Origin: UBA1206 sp045600105
GTDB taxonomy: Bacteria > Bacillota > Clostridia > Oscillospirales > CAG-382
Length of the DNA: 46,345 nt
NCBI GenBank assembly: GCA_045600105.1
Contig: JAZRXG010000036.1
Coordinates: 1-46,345, forward strand
Direction of reading: 5' to 3'
The position numbers were made by a program, and so were the translations under genes. Below, piece after piece: positions 39,629 to 46,345 of the stretch. How positions within the stretch are numbered: position 1 is the stretch's first letter; each line of letters starts with the position of its first letter. A model generated the notes under the pieces. It did no database searches and was not told the DNA's origin. It was given only the letters and a program-made list of their open reading frames with translations.

Positions 39629-40108
39629 TTATTTAAGATAATCGTTGATGATTTTTACGAGGGCGTCCTTGGAGGGGGACATAACGAGGTATACGTTGAG
39701 TCCTTCCTTGACGGCGACAGCGGCTTTCGCGACTTCAAAGTTGGCGGCGTTGTATTTTTCCTGGACGTTCTTTACGCGGGCGATGTAGCTGTCGAGCGCG
39801 TCTTTGATCTTGGAAGCGTTTTCTTTGGATGACGCGGTGAAAAACGCGACGGACTCTACGCCTGCGGATTCAACGGGAACGAAGAACTTGCCTGCGGTGT
39901 AGAGGTCTTCGGTGATGCCGAGCTCATCCGCGAGAAGAGACGCGGAATAGGAATACATTTCGCCTTCGGCGTTTGCGGAAACGAGCTTTCCGAGAAGCTC
40001 ATCGGCGGTGATCGAAAGGACTTTTTCCTTTATTTCGTTTGCTTCTCCGCAGGAGACCGCAGAGAAGAGGCAGATGACGACGAGTAAGAGAGAAACGATT
40101 TTTTTCAT
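39629..40108 (-). CDS. DUF4358-like lipoprotein
   Basis: This 159-aa lipoprotein has a lipobox ending at Cys20 (AVSC). The mature part matches DUF4358 as recalled: LGITEDLYTAGKFFVPVESAGVESVAFFTA...NASKIKDALDSYI and a final LVMSPSKDALVKIINDYL. It lies between an SGNH-like lipoprotein and a LytM-like protein in an operon, a context that points to the cell envelope. Function is unknown. Confidence 0.82.
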   Translation of the reverse strand: MKKIVSLLLVVICLFSAVSCGEANEIKEKVLSITADELLGKLVSANAEGEMYSYSASLLADELGITEDLYTAGKFFVPVESAGVESVAFFTASSKENASKIKDALDSYIARVKNVQEKYNAANFEVAKAAVAVKEGLNVYLVMSPSKDALVKIINDYLK

Positions 40109-40128
40109 TTGTTTTTATCCTCCGGTAA

Positions 40129-41250
40129 TTATTTAAGGATCGGCATTTCGGTCGGATTCTTAAATGTATTTGTTTTTTTCTGATAAGCGTAATTTCTGAG
40201 TACGCACATCCAGTTGCAGTATGCGGTCTTGCTGATGTGGCATCCGCAGCCGCCGTCCTCGTTGTCGATGCAGTATTCGTCGGCAAGCGCTCCGTTCGTC
40301 ACGGTGCAGGACGCGATATCGATGTAGTCGATGCCGTTGGCGTTGCAGTAGTCGATCATTTTGTTGTTGAGCAGTCTGATGTTTTCGTTGGTGAGGGTGC
40401 GGTATTTGGAATTGAAATAGGCGGTCTCGTAGGTGTTGGAAAGGAATACGATGCGTACGTTCGGTGATTTTGCCTTGATGGATTCAAAAAGCTTAACGGT
40501 GTAATTGACGGTGCCGTCGATACCGTTGAGCGCGAGCTCGTTGAGCGCCATACCCTGGATATATACCGTTTTGCAGCCCGAAGCGGCTACGGCGTCGGCA
40601 CAGGTCATCTTTACGTTCTTGTAATAAGGATGGAGCGAATCGTCGGAAACGGGCTTTGCGTCATGGCAGGCGGCAAAGCTGCCGGATGCGAAGAACTGGG
40701 CGTTTCCGAGGAACTCGGGATATGACGAACGCATATATTCGGCGTAATTCTTGAAATGCATCATGACTGAGTGACCGATGAAGATCGAATCGTTGAAATA
40801 GTTGTCAAGCTCCGACGTACCGATCGTTTTGGTGGTATACGCGCGCAGGTCTTTGTAGGGAAGATTCGGGTCGACGGGATCGGTGCTGATCTCTTCGCTT
40901 GTTTCCTCACTCGACTCTTCGGAACTCGGTTCTTCAGCGCTCGGCTCTTCGGAACTCGGTTCTTCCGAACTCGGCTCTTCGATGCTCGGCTCTTCGGTGC
41001 TCGGTTCAACGTCTGACGAAACCTCTTCACTTAAAGGCTCTTCTTTGCTTGCGTCGGTGACTTCGGCAGAGCTTTCACCCTTTTCGCCGCTTGCTTCGCG
41101 GCTCGTGAATATCTCGGTCTCGGATTCGTCACGCCCCGGTTGACCGGATTCATCGGAAGGCGATTCCTCGACCGGAAGCTTGACGCAGGAGACGATGGTG
41201 AGGAGAAGGACGAGAACGGAGAGAATGACCGAGAAGACTTTGAATTTCAT
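40129..41250 (-). CDS. SGNH-like lipoprotein with altered active site
   Basis: This 373-aa lipoprotein has a lipobox ending at Cys22 (IVSC). A Glu/Ser/Pro repeat linker covers about 27-120, with six PSxEE units at 83-112. The SGNH-like domain spans about 150-373: block I reads FIGHS (157-161), where GDS would be normal, so His160 replaces Asp before Ser161. GMALNELA fits the block III Asn. Block V reads DGGCGCHISKTAY near 345, with a Cys-Gly-Cys insert before the His. It may be an active but atypical esterase, acting outside the membrane. GAGGT precedes the ATG; a perfect promoter drives the operon. Confidence 0.8.
   Translation of the reverse strand: MKFKVFSVILSVLVLLLTIVSCVKLPVEESPSDESGQPGRDESETEIFTSREASGEKGESSAEVTDASKEEPLSEEVSSDVEPSTEEPSIEEPSSEEPSSEEPSAEEPSSEESSEETSEEISTDPVDPNLPYKDLRAYTTKTIGTSELDNYFNDSIFIGHSVMMHFKNYAEYMRSSYPEFLGNAQFFASGSFAACHDAKPVSDDSLHPYYKNVKMTCADAVAASGCKTVYIQGMALNELALNGIDGTVNYTVKLFESIKAKSPNVRIVFLSNTYETAYFNSKYRTLTNENIRLLNNKMIDYCNANGIDYIDIASCTVTNGALADEYCIDNEDGGCGCHISKTAYCNWMCVLRNYAYQKKTNTFKNPTEMPILK
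40915..41004 (-). repeat. 15-bp tandem repeat encoding PSxEE (6 units)
   Basis: Six in-frame 15-bp units encode PSTEE, PSIEE, PSSEE, PSSEE, PSAEE and PSSEE in the linker of the SGNH-like lipoprotein. They form an extended acidic spacer away from the membrane. Such repeats can vary in number between strains. Confidence 0.9.
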
Positions 41251-41305
41251 ATCGTATACCTCAGAAAATATATGGAAAAAATAATATGCCGTTTATCATA
41301 TATGT

Positions 41306-41334
41306 ATTATATATTGCCGGAATCGAACTGTCAA
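41306..41334 (-). promoter_or_regulatory. Perfect consensus promoter of the envelope operon
   Basis: On the minus strand, TTGACA (41334-41329), 17 nt, TATAAT (41311-41306). Confidence 0.92.
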
Positions 41335-41398
41335 TAGCAAAGAAGTTAATATTTTTCGCATTTTTCGCGGAATATTTTTTTTCTTCCCGAAAAAAATA

Positions 41399-42802
41399 AT
41401 GGCGGTGATATATACGGATATATTTGAACTTGAAAACGCGATATCGTCGCGTTTCGCGTCGTGCTCCGACTTTATCATAAGGCGTTTTTACGTCGGAAAA
41501 AACTATTGCTTCGTTTGCTCGCTGCGCGAACTCGCAAGCAGGGAATACATCGCGGAACGTATCGTAAAGCCGCTGATGAACCTCAAAGAAAACGATTTCG
41601 ACGGATTTGAAAACGTACTGACCGCGTCTGTGATAAACGAATGCGGCGACGTCGACGAGATATGCTCTGCTTTATGCGGCGGAAGCGCGTTCGTATCTCT
41701 TGAAAGTGACAGACTTTACACCGCGTTATGCTCGGCAGACGCGTATTTCGGACGTTCGTCGGGGAAATCCGAGACCGACATCACGACGAAAGGTCCGCAG
41801 GCGGGGTTCGTCGAAGACGTCGAAAAGAATATCTGCCTGCTGCGGCGTATAATCCGCTCGCCGGATCTGAAATGCGAGACCTTCATCGGCGGCAGCGTGA
41901 CGCACACGCGCATCGCTTTGATGTATATCGAGGGAAGGGCAAACGAAAAGACGGTGAGCGCTGTGCGTGAAAAGCTGAAAAAGATGACCGCGTCGGTCAT
42001 CGTTGACAGCGGAAACTTAGAACAGCTGATGCGTGACAAAAAATACGGTTTTTTTCCGTCGTTCGGTTCGACCGAAAAGGTCGATAAGGTATCCAGCCTG
42101 CTTGCCGCGGGAAGGGTCGCGGTCCTTTGTGACGGCTCGCCGTTCGTCGTGACGGTTCCGTTCGTTTTCATAGAGGCGATACAGTCGGCTGAAGACTATC
42201 TCCGCACGCCTTATTACGCCACTTTTATGCGCGCTCTGCGTCTTTTGTCGCTGCTTACGGCGTTATATCTGCCGTCGGTGTATCTCATACTCGTCGAAAA
42301 GCGGCACGAGCTGCTGCCCGGGGCGGTCTACCGCATAATCGACGAACTTCGGAAAGATATTCCCGTTTCGCTTTTTGTCGAACTGCTTTTTATGCTGCTG
42401 ATTTTCGAAATGCTCCGCGAGGTCGGCATAAGGATGCCGCGCACCGTCGGCGACGCCGTCGGGATAGTCGGCTCGATAATAATCGGCGACGCGGCTACAA
42501 GAGCGGGGATCGCGTCAACATCGGTCATTCTCGTGATCGCGATCTCGGCGGTGGCGAATTTCGTCGTGCCGGTGTATATGAACGCCACCGTACTGCTCAG
42601 ACTGCTGTTTCTTATCGTTTCGGAGCTCGCGTCCTTCGCGGGACTCGTGACGGTGTCGTGCGCGGTGCTTTGTGCAATGTGCGCCAAAGCGGAGCTCGAC
42701 ACGCCATATATGACGCCGATCACGCCGTTTTCGAAAAAGGGAATGGAGGATTTCATTCTCTCGATACCGCAGAAGGTGCTCGGCAGAAAGGAAAAAATGT
42801 GA
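41399..42802 (+). CDS. GerA/SpoVAF-family spore germination protein
   Basis: This 467-aa inner-membrane protein is related to the A subunit of germinant receptors. A soluble N-terminal part (1-270) has GPQAGFVEDVEKNICLLRRII (about 135-155), matching the family GPxxGFxExxxxNxxLLRRRI. Membrane segments follow at about 277-455, with the IRMPRTVGDAVGIVGSIIIG segment close to the family consensus. No ribosome site is visible before ATG 41399, and no strong promoter was seen, so expression may depend on a sporulation sigma factor. GerB/GerC subunits are not encoded nearby; the next genes differ from the usual trio. Confidence 0.85.
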   Translation: MAVIYTDIFELENAISSRFASCSDFIIRRFYVGKNYCFVCSLRELASREYIAERIVKPLMNLKENDFDGFENVLTASVINECGDVDEICSALCGGSAFVSLESDRLYTALCSADAYFGRSSGKSETDITTKGPQAGFVEDVEKNICLLRRIIRSPDLKCETFIGGSVTHTRIALMYIEGRANEKTVSAVREKLKKMTASVIVDSGNLEQLMRDKKYGFFPSFGSTEKVDKVSSLLAAGRVAVLCDGSPFVVTVPFVFIEAIQSAEDYLRTPYYATFMRALRLLSLLTALYLPSVYLILVEKRHELLPGAVYRIIDELRKDIPVSLFVELLFMLLIFEMLREVGIRMPRTVGDAVGIVGSIIIGDAATRAGIASTSVILVIAISAVANFVVPVYMNATVLLRLLFLIVSELASFAGLVTVSCAVLCAMCAKAELDTPYMTPITPFSKKGMEDFILSIPQKVLGRKEKM

Positions 42803-43395
42803 ATTTCGCGTCGCTCACTCTGATATCTTCGGTGTCGTCTCTCACTTACGGAAGTGATTTTTTACTTCCGCTTGCCGCGTTTTTCGTTTTTTACGTTGTG
42901 TTTTATCTTTCAAGGCGCGGCGTTTTTATCACCGACGTCATTTCAACCATACTTTATACCGCGTTTTTGGCGGCGTTTTCAGCCGTTTTCGGCGTAAGGG
43001 AAGGCGTGTTTCTTTGCCTTTCGTCGTTCGTTTCGGCGTTTTTCGGCAAAAAAGGTATTTTACGCGCGTCAACTATCATATTCTTTATCTCTCTCACCGT
43101 ACTCGTAATGTGCGTGGTGACTAAAAGCGAGCCGCTTGCGGCAACTGGATATGCGCGGGTCGTCTTTCCGCTCGTTTCGGCAGCCGGATGCGCTTTCTGC
43201 ACGGAATACGGCTTTTTGAAAACACTTGTTCCGGCTTTCTGCGGCTTCGTCATGGGCATCGTGTACGGCATCTGCGGAGGCGTGTTTGCCGAGATCTTTT
43301 CGTATGCGGCGGCGTTCTGCGCCGTTTCCGCCGTCTTTTGTTGCGTTTCGGTATTCAAGAAACAAAAGTCGGGCTCATATAATCAAAACGGGTGA
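42799..43395 (+). CDS. Unknown membrane protein coupled to the GerA-like gene
   Basis: This 198-aa protein has five to six hydrophobic helices (for example FLLPLAAFFVFYVVFYL, TIIFFISLTVLVMCVV and TLVPAFCGFVMGIVYGICGG). The start is GTG 42799 overlapping the GerA-like stop (GTGA), with AAGGA (42788-42792) 6 nt upstream. It does not look like GerB (about 360 aa, ten helices). It ends overlapping or abutting the next gene. Resemblance to part of the SpoIIE membrane region was considered but not supported. Function is unknown; its coupling to a GerA protein suggests a spore-membrane partner. Confidence 0.7.
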   Translation: MNFASLTLISSVSSLTYGSDFLLPLAAFFVFYVVFYLSRRGVFITDVISTILYTAFLAAFSAVFGVREGVFLCLSSFVSAFFGKKGILRASTIIFFISLTVLVMCVVTKSEPLAATGYARVVFPLVSAAGCAFCTEYGFLKTLVPAFCGFVMGIVYGICGGVFAEIFSYAAAFCAVSAVFCCVSVFKKQKSGSYNQNG

Positions 43396-43400
43396 GAACA

Positions 43401-44015
43401 ATGGAAAGCATAATAAAATGCGATAAAATGATCAAAGAAGAATATAAAAGCGAAAACGGGAAAATTCTTGCTTTGTCCAATATATGCGTTCCCGGATTCG
43501 TGAAAGGTTACGAAGCTTTCGACGCCTTTTATTCGCGCGTCGCGGAAAATTTCGTCACATTTATCAGAAGCAGACTCGTAAAAAGAGCGGAAAAGGAATC
43601 GCAAAAAGAAGGCTTCGTTCCGTTTTCGGGCGTGCTGAAATACAAAAACACGTTCGAGAACGATTCATACGTTTCGGTCATCCTCGATTCGTACAAGTTC
43701 GACGGAAAACGCAGAAGCGTGACCGTCAGACTGTCACAGGTGTGGTCGAAAGAGGAAAAACGCCTCGTCTGCTTCGGAGATCTGTACTCGAAGCCCGACA
43801 AGTCCAGACTGAAAGCGTTCTTTACGTCGGAAGCCGAAAGGGAATTGAACGAGGGAAGAAGTGAATTCAAACGTGATTTTCAGTCGTTCATCAGAAACAA
43901 AACCGATTTTTCGCGTTTTTATCTCGTGAAAGACGGGGTCGCTTTCTATTTTGAGCCCGGCGAAATACACGACGGCGATTTTCCCGAGGTATTTATCGAC
44001 AAACGCAAAATATGA
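43401..44015 (+). CDS. DUF3298-like protein (RsiV/PdaC-type domain)
   Basis: This 204-aa protein lacks a signal peptide. The pattern LVCFGDLYSKPD...LKAFFTSEAEREL...FYLVKDGVAFYFEPGEIHDGDFPEVFI matches the DUF3298 domain (the GVxFYFxPxEI piece is characteristic) found in anti-sigma factor RsiV and in deacetylases such as PdaC, usually outside the cell. Without a signal or membrane helix it would be cytoplasmic, which is odd. The start is taken at ATG 43401 with GGTGAG just upstream; a GTG at 43392, overlapping the previous stop codon, is an alternative. It is third in the GerA-like operon. Confidence 0.72.
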   Translation: MESIIKCDKMIKEEYKSENGKILALSNICVPGFVKGYEAFDAFYSRVAENFVTFIRSRLVKRAEKESQKEGFVPFSGVLKYKNTFENDSYVSVILDSYKFDGKRRSVTVRLSQVWSKEEKRLVCFGDLYSKPDKSRLKAFFTSEAERELNEGRSEFKRDFQSFIRNKTDFSRFYLVKDGVAFYFEPGEIHDGDFPEVFIDKRKI

Positions 44016-44016
44016 G

Positions 44017-44088
44017 CAAAAAATATCACAAAAAATATCACAAAAAATCAAACAGACACTTTACTTTTTCAATAAAACGGATTATAAT
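44017..44088 (+). promoter_or_regulatory. Promoter of the oxidoreductase gene with A-tract tandem repeat
   Basis: TTTACT (44060-44065), 17 nt, TATAAT (44083-44088). Upstream, the 12-bp unit CAAAAAATATCA is repeated twice (44017-44028, 44029-44040) plus a partial (44041-44050): a phased A-tract that would act as an UP element or curve the DNA. Confidence 0.75.
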
Positions 44089-44121
44089 GGAAAAAACAAA
44101 GCGAAAGGAAAGTGATTCTGT

Positions 44122-45207
44122 ATGAAACAATTCAATATCGCCATCCTCGGACAGGGCAGAAGCGGCAGAGACATCCACGGTCTTCACCTCAAGACCGATA
44201 CCGAAAGATTCAAGGTAGTCGCCGTCGTCGATCCCATCAAGGAACGCCGCGAAAGAGCCGCCGTCGAATACGGCTGCGACGTTTACGAGGACTACAAGGA
44301 GCTTTTTAACAGAAAAGACATCGACCTCGTCGTCAACTCCACCCCCAGCTATCTGCATTACGACATCACAAAAGACCTTTTCGAACACGGCTTCAACGTA
44401 CTTACCGAAAAGCCGTTCGTTCCCACGGTCGAGCAGTTCGATATCCTCAAAGCCACCGCCGAAAAGAACGGCTGCAAGATGCTCATTTTCCAGCAGTCCC
44501 GTTTTGCCGCGTATTTCCTTAAAGTCAAGGAGATCATCGCGAGCGGCGTGCTCGGCAGACTCAATCAGATCAGTATCCAGTTCAACGGCTACGCCAGACG
44601 CTGGGACTGGCAGTGCCTCCTTGCCAACAACGGCGGCGCTCTTGCCAATACCGGCCCTCATCCTCTCGATCAGGCACTCAACCTTCTCGATATGTACGAC
44701 GGTATGCCGAACGTCTTCTGCAAGATGGACAACCTCAACGTGTTCGGTGACGCCGAAGACTACTGCAAGCTCATCCTTACCGCTCCCGGCAAGCCTCTTA
44801 TCGACCTCGAGATTTCTTCCTCCGACGCCTATCCGCTCTATACCTATAAGATACAGGGCTCCAACGGCTCGCTTAAGGGAACCATGTCTCACATAGATTG
44901 GAAGTATTTCAAGACCGAGGAAGCTCCCGAACAGCACAACGTCGTCGGCGCTTACTTCGTCACTCCCGAAAAATTCCCCGCGTACTGCGGCGAAAAGCTC
45001 AAGTGGTACGAGGAAAGCTGGGACGGAGATCCGCAGGCTCCGTTCATCGCCGCCGTAAGGATCTACTATGATATGATCTACCGTCTGCTTGACGAAGGCA
45101 TCCCTCACGAGGTACGTCCCGAGCAGGTACGTCAGCAGATCGCCGTCACACGCGAAGCGCACAGACAGAATCCCGATTTTGATTATACCTTCACGTTCAA
45201 AAAATGA
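44122..45207 (+). CDS. Gfo/Idh/MocA-family oxidoreductase
   Basis: This 361-aa cytoplasmic NAD(P)-dependent sugar dehydrogenase has the family layout: an N-terminal Rossmann fold starting FNIAILGQGRSGRDIHG, DPIKERRERAA after the second strand, VNSTPSYLHYD, the LTEKPF motif (the EKP Lys is catalytic), then the substrate domain with GPHPLDQALNLL carrying the conserved His-Asp. AAAGGAAAG precedes the ATG. It overlaps the YitT gene by 4 nt (ATGA). The substrate is probably an inositol or other sugar; it is undetermined. Confidence 0.93.
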   Translation: MKQFNIAILGQGRSGRDIHGLHLKTDTERFKVVAVVDPIKERRERAAVEYGCDVYEDYKELFNRKDIDLVVNSTPSYLHYDITKDLFEHGFNVLTEKPFVPTVEQFDILKATAEKNGCKMLIFQQSRFAAYFLKVKEIIASGVLGRLNQISIQFNGYARRWDWQCLLANNGGALANTGPHPLDQALNLLDMYDGMPNVFCKMDNLNVFGDAEDYCKLILTAPGKPLIDLEISSSDAYPLYTYKIQGSNGSLKGTMSHIDWKYFKTEEAPEQHNVVGAYFVTPEKFPAYCGEKLKWYEESWDGDPQAPFIAAVRIYYDMIYRLLDEGIPHEVRPEQVRQQIAVTREAHRQNPDFDYTFTFKK

Positions 45208-46052
45208 AGCTTAAATCGCAGATAAAAGACTATTTTCTCGTTACCGTCGGCACACTGATGCTGACGTGCGGCGTATACTTTTTCAAATTTCCGAACAATT
45301 TCGCGACCGGCGGAGTGAGCGGCATATCGCTGATCTTCGGCGACATCATCCCGGGGATAACCCCCGGAACATTCGTGATGATACTCAACGTGCTGCTGCT
45401 CATCCTCGGTTTCATCTTCGTCGGCGGCTCTTTCGGCGTAAAGACCGTCTATTCGAGCCTTCTTTTCTCGGTCGGCACGGTGGTGCTCGAACGGGTCTAC
45501 CCGATGTCGGCGCCCTTCACCGACGAGCCGTTCCTTGAACTGATGTACGCGATGCTGCTTTCGGCACTCGGTTCGTCACTCATATTCAATGCGGGCGCGT
45601 CGTCCGGCGGCACGGATATCACGGCGATGATACTGCGCAAATACACCGATCTCGACATCGGCAAATCGCTGCTCGTATGCGACGCGGTCATCACGGCGTC
45701 GTCGTTCTGGGTGTTCGGTGCCAAAACGGGTATGCTCTCGCTGATGGGACTTATCATCAAGACCACGGCGATAGATATGTTCATCGAAAACCTCAACCTA
45801 TGCAAGCTTTTTATCATCGTAACGACAGAAAGCGAAAAGATAAGCGATTTCATAATGAACGAGATGCACCACGGCGTGACCGTTTCGGATGCCGAAGGCG
45901 CGTTCACGCATACGGCAAAGAAGCTCGTTATGGTCGCCTGCAGACGCGGCGAAGCGCTCGGACTTAAGAAAAAAGTCAAGGAGATCGACCCGCAGGCGTT
46001 CACGTTCATCACCAACACGAGCGAGATCATCGGCAAGGGCTTCAGACAGTAA
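45204..46052 (+). CDS. YitT-family membrane protein
   Basis: This 282-aa integral membrane protein has a DUF161 membrane region (1-190, about five helices) with NNFATGGVSGISLIF and GASSGGTDITAMIL, the two glycine-rich family motifs, followed by a soluble DUF2179 domain (about 195-282) with HHGVTVSDAEGAFT and DPQAFTFITNTSEIIGKGF. It overlaps the oxidoreductase stop by 4 nt. Transport function is suspected for the family, unproven. Confidence 0.92.
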   Translation: MKLKSQIKDYFLVTVGTLMLTCGVYFFKFPNNFATGGVSGISLIFGDIIPGITPGTFVMILNVLLLILGFIFVGGSFGVKTVYSSLLFSVGTVVLERVYPMSAPFTDEPFLELMYAMLLSALGSSLIFNAGASSGGTDITAMILRKYTDLDIGKSLLVCDAVITASSFWVFGAKTGMLSLMGLIIKTTAIDMFIENLNLCKLFIIVTTESEKISDFIMNEMHHGVTVSDAEGAFTHTAKKLVMVACRRGEALGLKKKVKEIDPQAFTFITNTSEIIGKGFRQ

Positions 46053-46107
46053 ATACAAGACAAAACGTCCGTCGGAAAAGCCACAGGTTGATAAGGATTT
46101 TTTTCGA

Positions 46108-46135
46108 TTGTGTAACATCAAATATGAGATATATT
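46108..46135 (+). promoter_or_regulatory. Candidate promoter of the DUF6440 gene
   Basis: TTGTGT (46108-46113), 16 nt, TATATT (46130-46135). The match is moderate; a short leader follows with GGAGGA. Confidence 0.4.
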
Positions 46136-46165
46136 AACAAATTCAAATTTGAGGAGGAACCTGAA

Positions 46166-46342
46166 ATGGATAACAGGTTTGAATTTATTGAAAAGAAAGG
46201 TCTGATGGAAGGCACACGTATCATTGTTGACAAGGAGACCGGTGTCCAGTATTTATTGGCTCATTGGACTAATATTGGCGGTCTTACTGTTCTTGTCGAT
46301 AAGGACGGAAAACCTTTACTTGACCCAAGATATGCAAAGTAA
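46166..46342 (+). CDS. DUF6440-like small protein
   Basis: This 58-aa soluble protein contains the segments MEGTRIIVDKETGVQYL and GGLTVLVDKDGKPLLD, which match the family DUF6440 as recalled; the GGL[TV]xLxDxxGKPL ending is its hallmark. GAGGAGGA (46151-46158) lies 7 nt before ATG 46166; an in-frame start at 46088 has no ribosome site. The protein is complete at the window end. Function is unknown. Confidence 0.8.
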   Translation: MDNRFEFIEKKGLMEGTRIIVDKETGVQYLLAHWTNIGGLTVLVDKDGKPLLDPRYAK

Positions 46343-46345
46343 CAA

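Noticed and set aside
40915..41004. Tandem repeat as a regulatory DNA array
   Set aside because: The 15-bp period is in frame and encodes an acidic PSxEE linker of the lipoprotein, which explains it.
44038..45162. 374-codon minus-strand frame opposite the oxidoreductase gene
   Set aside because: Gfo/Idh motifs are on the plus strand with a promoter and ribosome site.

Overview
The window reads as chromosomal DNA of a low-to-mid GC Gram-positive anaerobe, most likely an uncultured Clostridia (Oscillospirales/Christensenellales-like) gut or rumen bacterium. The reasons are: strong AGGAGG ribosome sites and many textbook sigma-A promoters (TTGACA-N17-TATAAT); a type I dockerin protein; a sortase-type surface protein (IPQTG); a GerA-family germinant receptor subunit; YitT, DUF4358, DUF6323/DUF6179 and DUF6440 proteins; and a carbohydrate-oriented gene set (GH31, sugar ABC transporter, Gfo/Idh dehydrogenase). 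No rRNA, tRNA, CRISPR, transposase or integrase was seen. Family names come from reading motifs by eye; no database search was possible.

Layout. (1) 1-4880: an accessory-looking island. It begins with an array of short hairpins, then an HTH regulator and a DUF4258-like small protein, each with its own promoter, and then a tight run of seven genes: three small membrane proteins, a soluble FtsH-like AAA+/M41 protease, a second DUF4258-like protein, an unknown 196-aa protein, and a protein that is only the FtsH N-terminal membrane/extracytoplasmic domain. In effect FtsH is split into two genes with other proteins encoded between and before them. This is the most novel element of the window. (2) 5166-10531: a SHIRT-repeat, sortase-type surface protein, then a zinc-ribbon membrane protein paired with a large secreted protein. 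(3) 10732-13245: a YhaM-like HD exoribonuclease, an RsuA-type pseudouridine synthase and an AT-rich orphan on the minus strand. (4) 13374-17261 (minus): GH31 glycosidase, MBL-fold hydrolase and acyltransferase operon, whose promoter carries an operator-like palindrome; divergent from it is a dockerin protein at 17423-19204.

(5) 19297-21356: MATE exporter plus SGNH hydrolase. (6) 21435-24771 (minus): DUF6323/DUF6179 pair and a HerA-like ATPase. (7) 24912-31907: a five-gene run of MATE, Nudix, exonuclease III, DUF4855 lipoprotein and serine hydrolase. (8) 32071-36314: sugar ABC transporter (two permeases and a solute-binding protein with an extra C-terminal membrane anchor; no ATPase gene) and a separate lipoprotein. 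(9) 36370-41250 (minus): glycosyltransferase, small membrane protein, and an envelope operon of SGNH-like lipoprotein, DUF4358 lipoprotein and degenerate LytM protein. (10) 41399-44015: GerA-like protein, membrane protein and DUF3298-like protein. (11) 44122-46342: Gfo/Idh/MocA oxidoreductase, YitT protein and a DUF6440 protein.

Most of the content concerns the envelope and carbohydrate use. Stretches over 300 bases without a gene are 4779-5165 and 7017-7443; both are described as features.
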